DNA of 64,000 nucleotides from Kluyvera sp046569695 (GTDB lineage Bacteria > Pseudomonadota > Gammaproteobacteria > Enterobacterales > Enterobacteriaceae): positions 1 to 64,000 of the forward strand of contig NZ_JBKHUI010000003.1 in the NCBI RefSeq assembly GCF_046569695.1, read 5' to 3'. The number at the start of each line of letters is the position of its first letter. Position 1 is the stretch's first letter. A program made the position numbers and the translations under genes. Below, in pieces: positions 63,231-64,000 of the stretch. The notes below the pieces were generated by a model, which worked only from the letters and a program-made list of their open reading frames with translations, made no database searches and was not told where the DNA came from.

Positions 63231-64000
63231 TTATGGCTTAGCCACGAAACCAATCGCTTCGTACACCGCTTTCAGCGTTTGTGAAGCACGTGCGCTGGCT
63301 TTATCGGCCCCGTCTTTCATGATCTTCTGCAGGAACGCTTCGTCGTTGCGGAAGCGGTTATAACGCTCCTGCAGCTCGGTCAGCATACCGGAAACGGCTT
63401 CTGCCACTTCGCCCTTCAGGTGGCCATACATCTTGCCTTCGAAGTGTTTTTCCAGCTCTGGAATGCTCTGACCAGTCACGCCAGAGAGAATATCCAGCAG
63501 GTTAGAGACGCCCGCTTTCTCTTTCAGATCGTAACGGATAACAGGCGGCTCTTCGGAGTCGGTCATGGCGCGTTTGATCTTCTTGACCACGGATTTCGGG
63601 TCTTCCAGCAGGCCAATCACGTTGTTACGGTTATCGTCAGACTTGGACATCTTCTTCGTCGGTTCGAGCAGCGACATCACGCGCGCGCCGGACTTAGGGA
63701 TAAACGGCTCAGGCACTTTGAACACGTCACCATAAATGGCGTTGAAACGCTGGGCAATATCGCGGCTCAGTTCAAGGTGCTGCTTCTGATCTTCGCCTAC
63801 CGGCACCTGATTGGTCTGATACAGCAGAATATCTGCCGCCATCAGCACCGGATAGTCAAACAGACCGGCGTTGATGTTTTCCGCGTAGCGGGCGGATTTA
63901 TCTTTGAACTGGGTCATGCGGCTCAGCTCACCGAAATAGGTGTAGCAGTTCAGCGCCCAGCCCAGCTGTGCGTGTTCCGGCACATGAGACTGTACGAAGA
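63231..64000 (-). CDS. trpS: tryptophanyl-tRNA synthetase, C-terminal part (gene runs off the right edge)
   Basis: About 256 residues of a class I synthetase, estimated to lack roughly the first 78 of about 334. The reading frame is open through the right edge (residues VQSHVPEHAQLGW near the edge), so the start is outside the window. The KMSKSDDNRNNVIGL block contains the KMSKS ATP-binding motif. The N-terminal HIGH-type motif is not in view. It ends FVAKP just before the shared terminator. Confidence 0.97.
   Translation of the reverse strand, partial: FVQSHVPEHAQLGWALNCYTYFGELSRMTQFKDKSARYAENINAGLFDYPVLMAADILLYQTNQVPVGEDQKQHLELSRDIAQRFNAIYGDVFKVPEPFIPKSGARVMSLLEPTKKMSKSDDNRNNVIGLLEDPKSVVKKIKRAMTDSEEPPVIRYDLKEKAGVSNLLDILSGVTGQSIPELEKHFEGKMYGHLKGEVAEAVSGMLTELQERYNRFRNDEAFLQKIMKDGADKASARASQTLKAVYEAIGFVAKP

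Overview
The window is chromosomal DNA of a gamma-proteobacterium of the family Enterobacteriaceae. Gene order, protein lengths and intergenic signals follow the Escherichia coli rrnD to trpS segment almost gene by gene. The malonate decarboxylase cluster, the form of MscL and the missing accessory genes point to the Enterobacter/Klebsiella group, with Enterobacter-like the better guess. Species cannot be fixed from this window alone.

Layout. 1-900: the 5' end of a 16S rRNA gene on the minus strand with its boxA, P2 and P1. 920-10400: yrdA, then dprA-smg-yrdD-tsaC-aroE-yrdB (minus), def-fmt-rsmB-trkA (plus), mscL, and arfA (minus). 10400-25200: zntR, yhdN and the complete alpha, spc and S10 ribosomal operons on the minus strand, with promoters and the S10 leader. 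25300-32300: an orphan prepilin peptidase, bfr-bfd, and the str operon (rpsL-rpsG-fusA-tufA) preceded by tusDCB. 32300-39900: yheO, fkpA, slyX, slyD, yheV, kefB-kefG and yheS. 39900-48020: mdcR and mdcABCDEFGH, which lie between yheS and yheT, neighbours in E. coli. 48270-57990: yheT-yheU-prkB, yhfA, crp, yhfK, argD, pabA, ppiA and tsgA. 58000-64000: nirB-nirD-cysG, the small lipoprotein gene yhfL, and the 3' part of trpS.

How the genes work together. Most of the window is growth machinery: rRNA, 28 ribosomal proteins, both elongation factors, RNA polymerase alpha, SecY, start-site processing (def, fmt), 16S methylation (rsmB), tRNA modification (tsaC, tusBCD) and ribosome rescue (arfA). A second set handles ions and stress (trkA, mscL, kefB/kefG, zntR, bfr/bfd, fkpA, ppiA, slyD). 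A third handles respiration and carbon: CRP, the FNR- and NarL-type nirBD promoter with siroheme synthase, and biotin-independent malonate use by the mdc cluster.

I found no clearly undescribed system. The departures from the reference arrangement are the mdc insertion, the absence of nirC, fic-yhfG and the frl/yhfS-Z block, the orphan prepilin peptidase, and several very regular inverted repeats.
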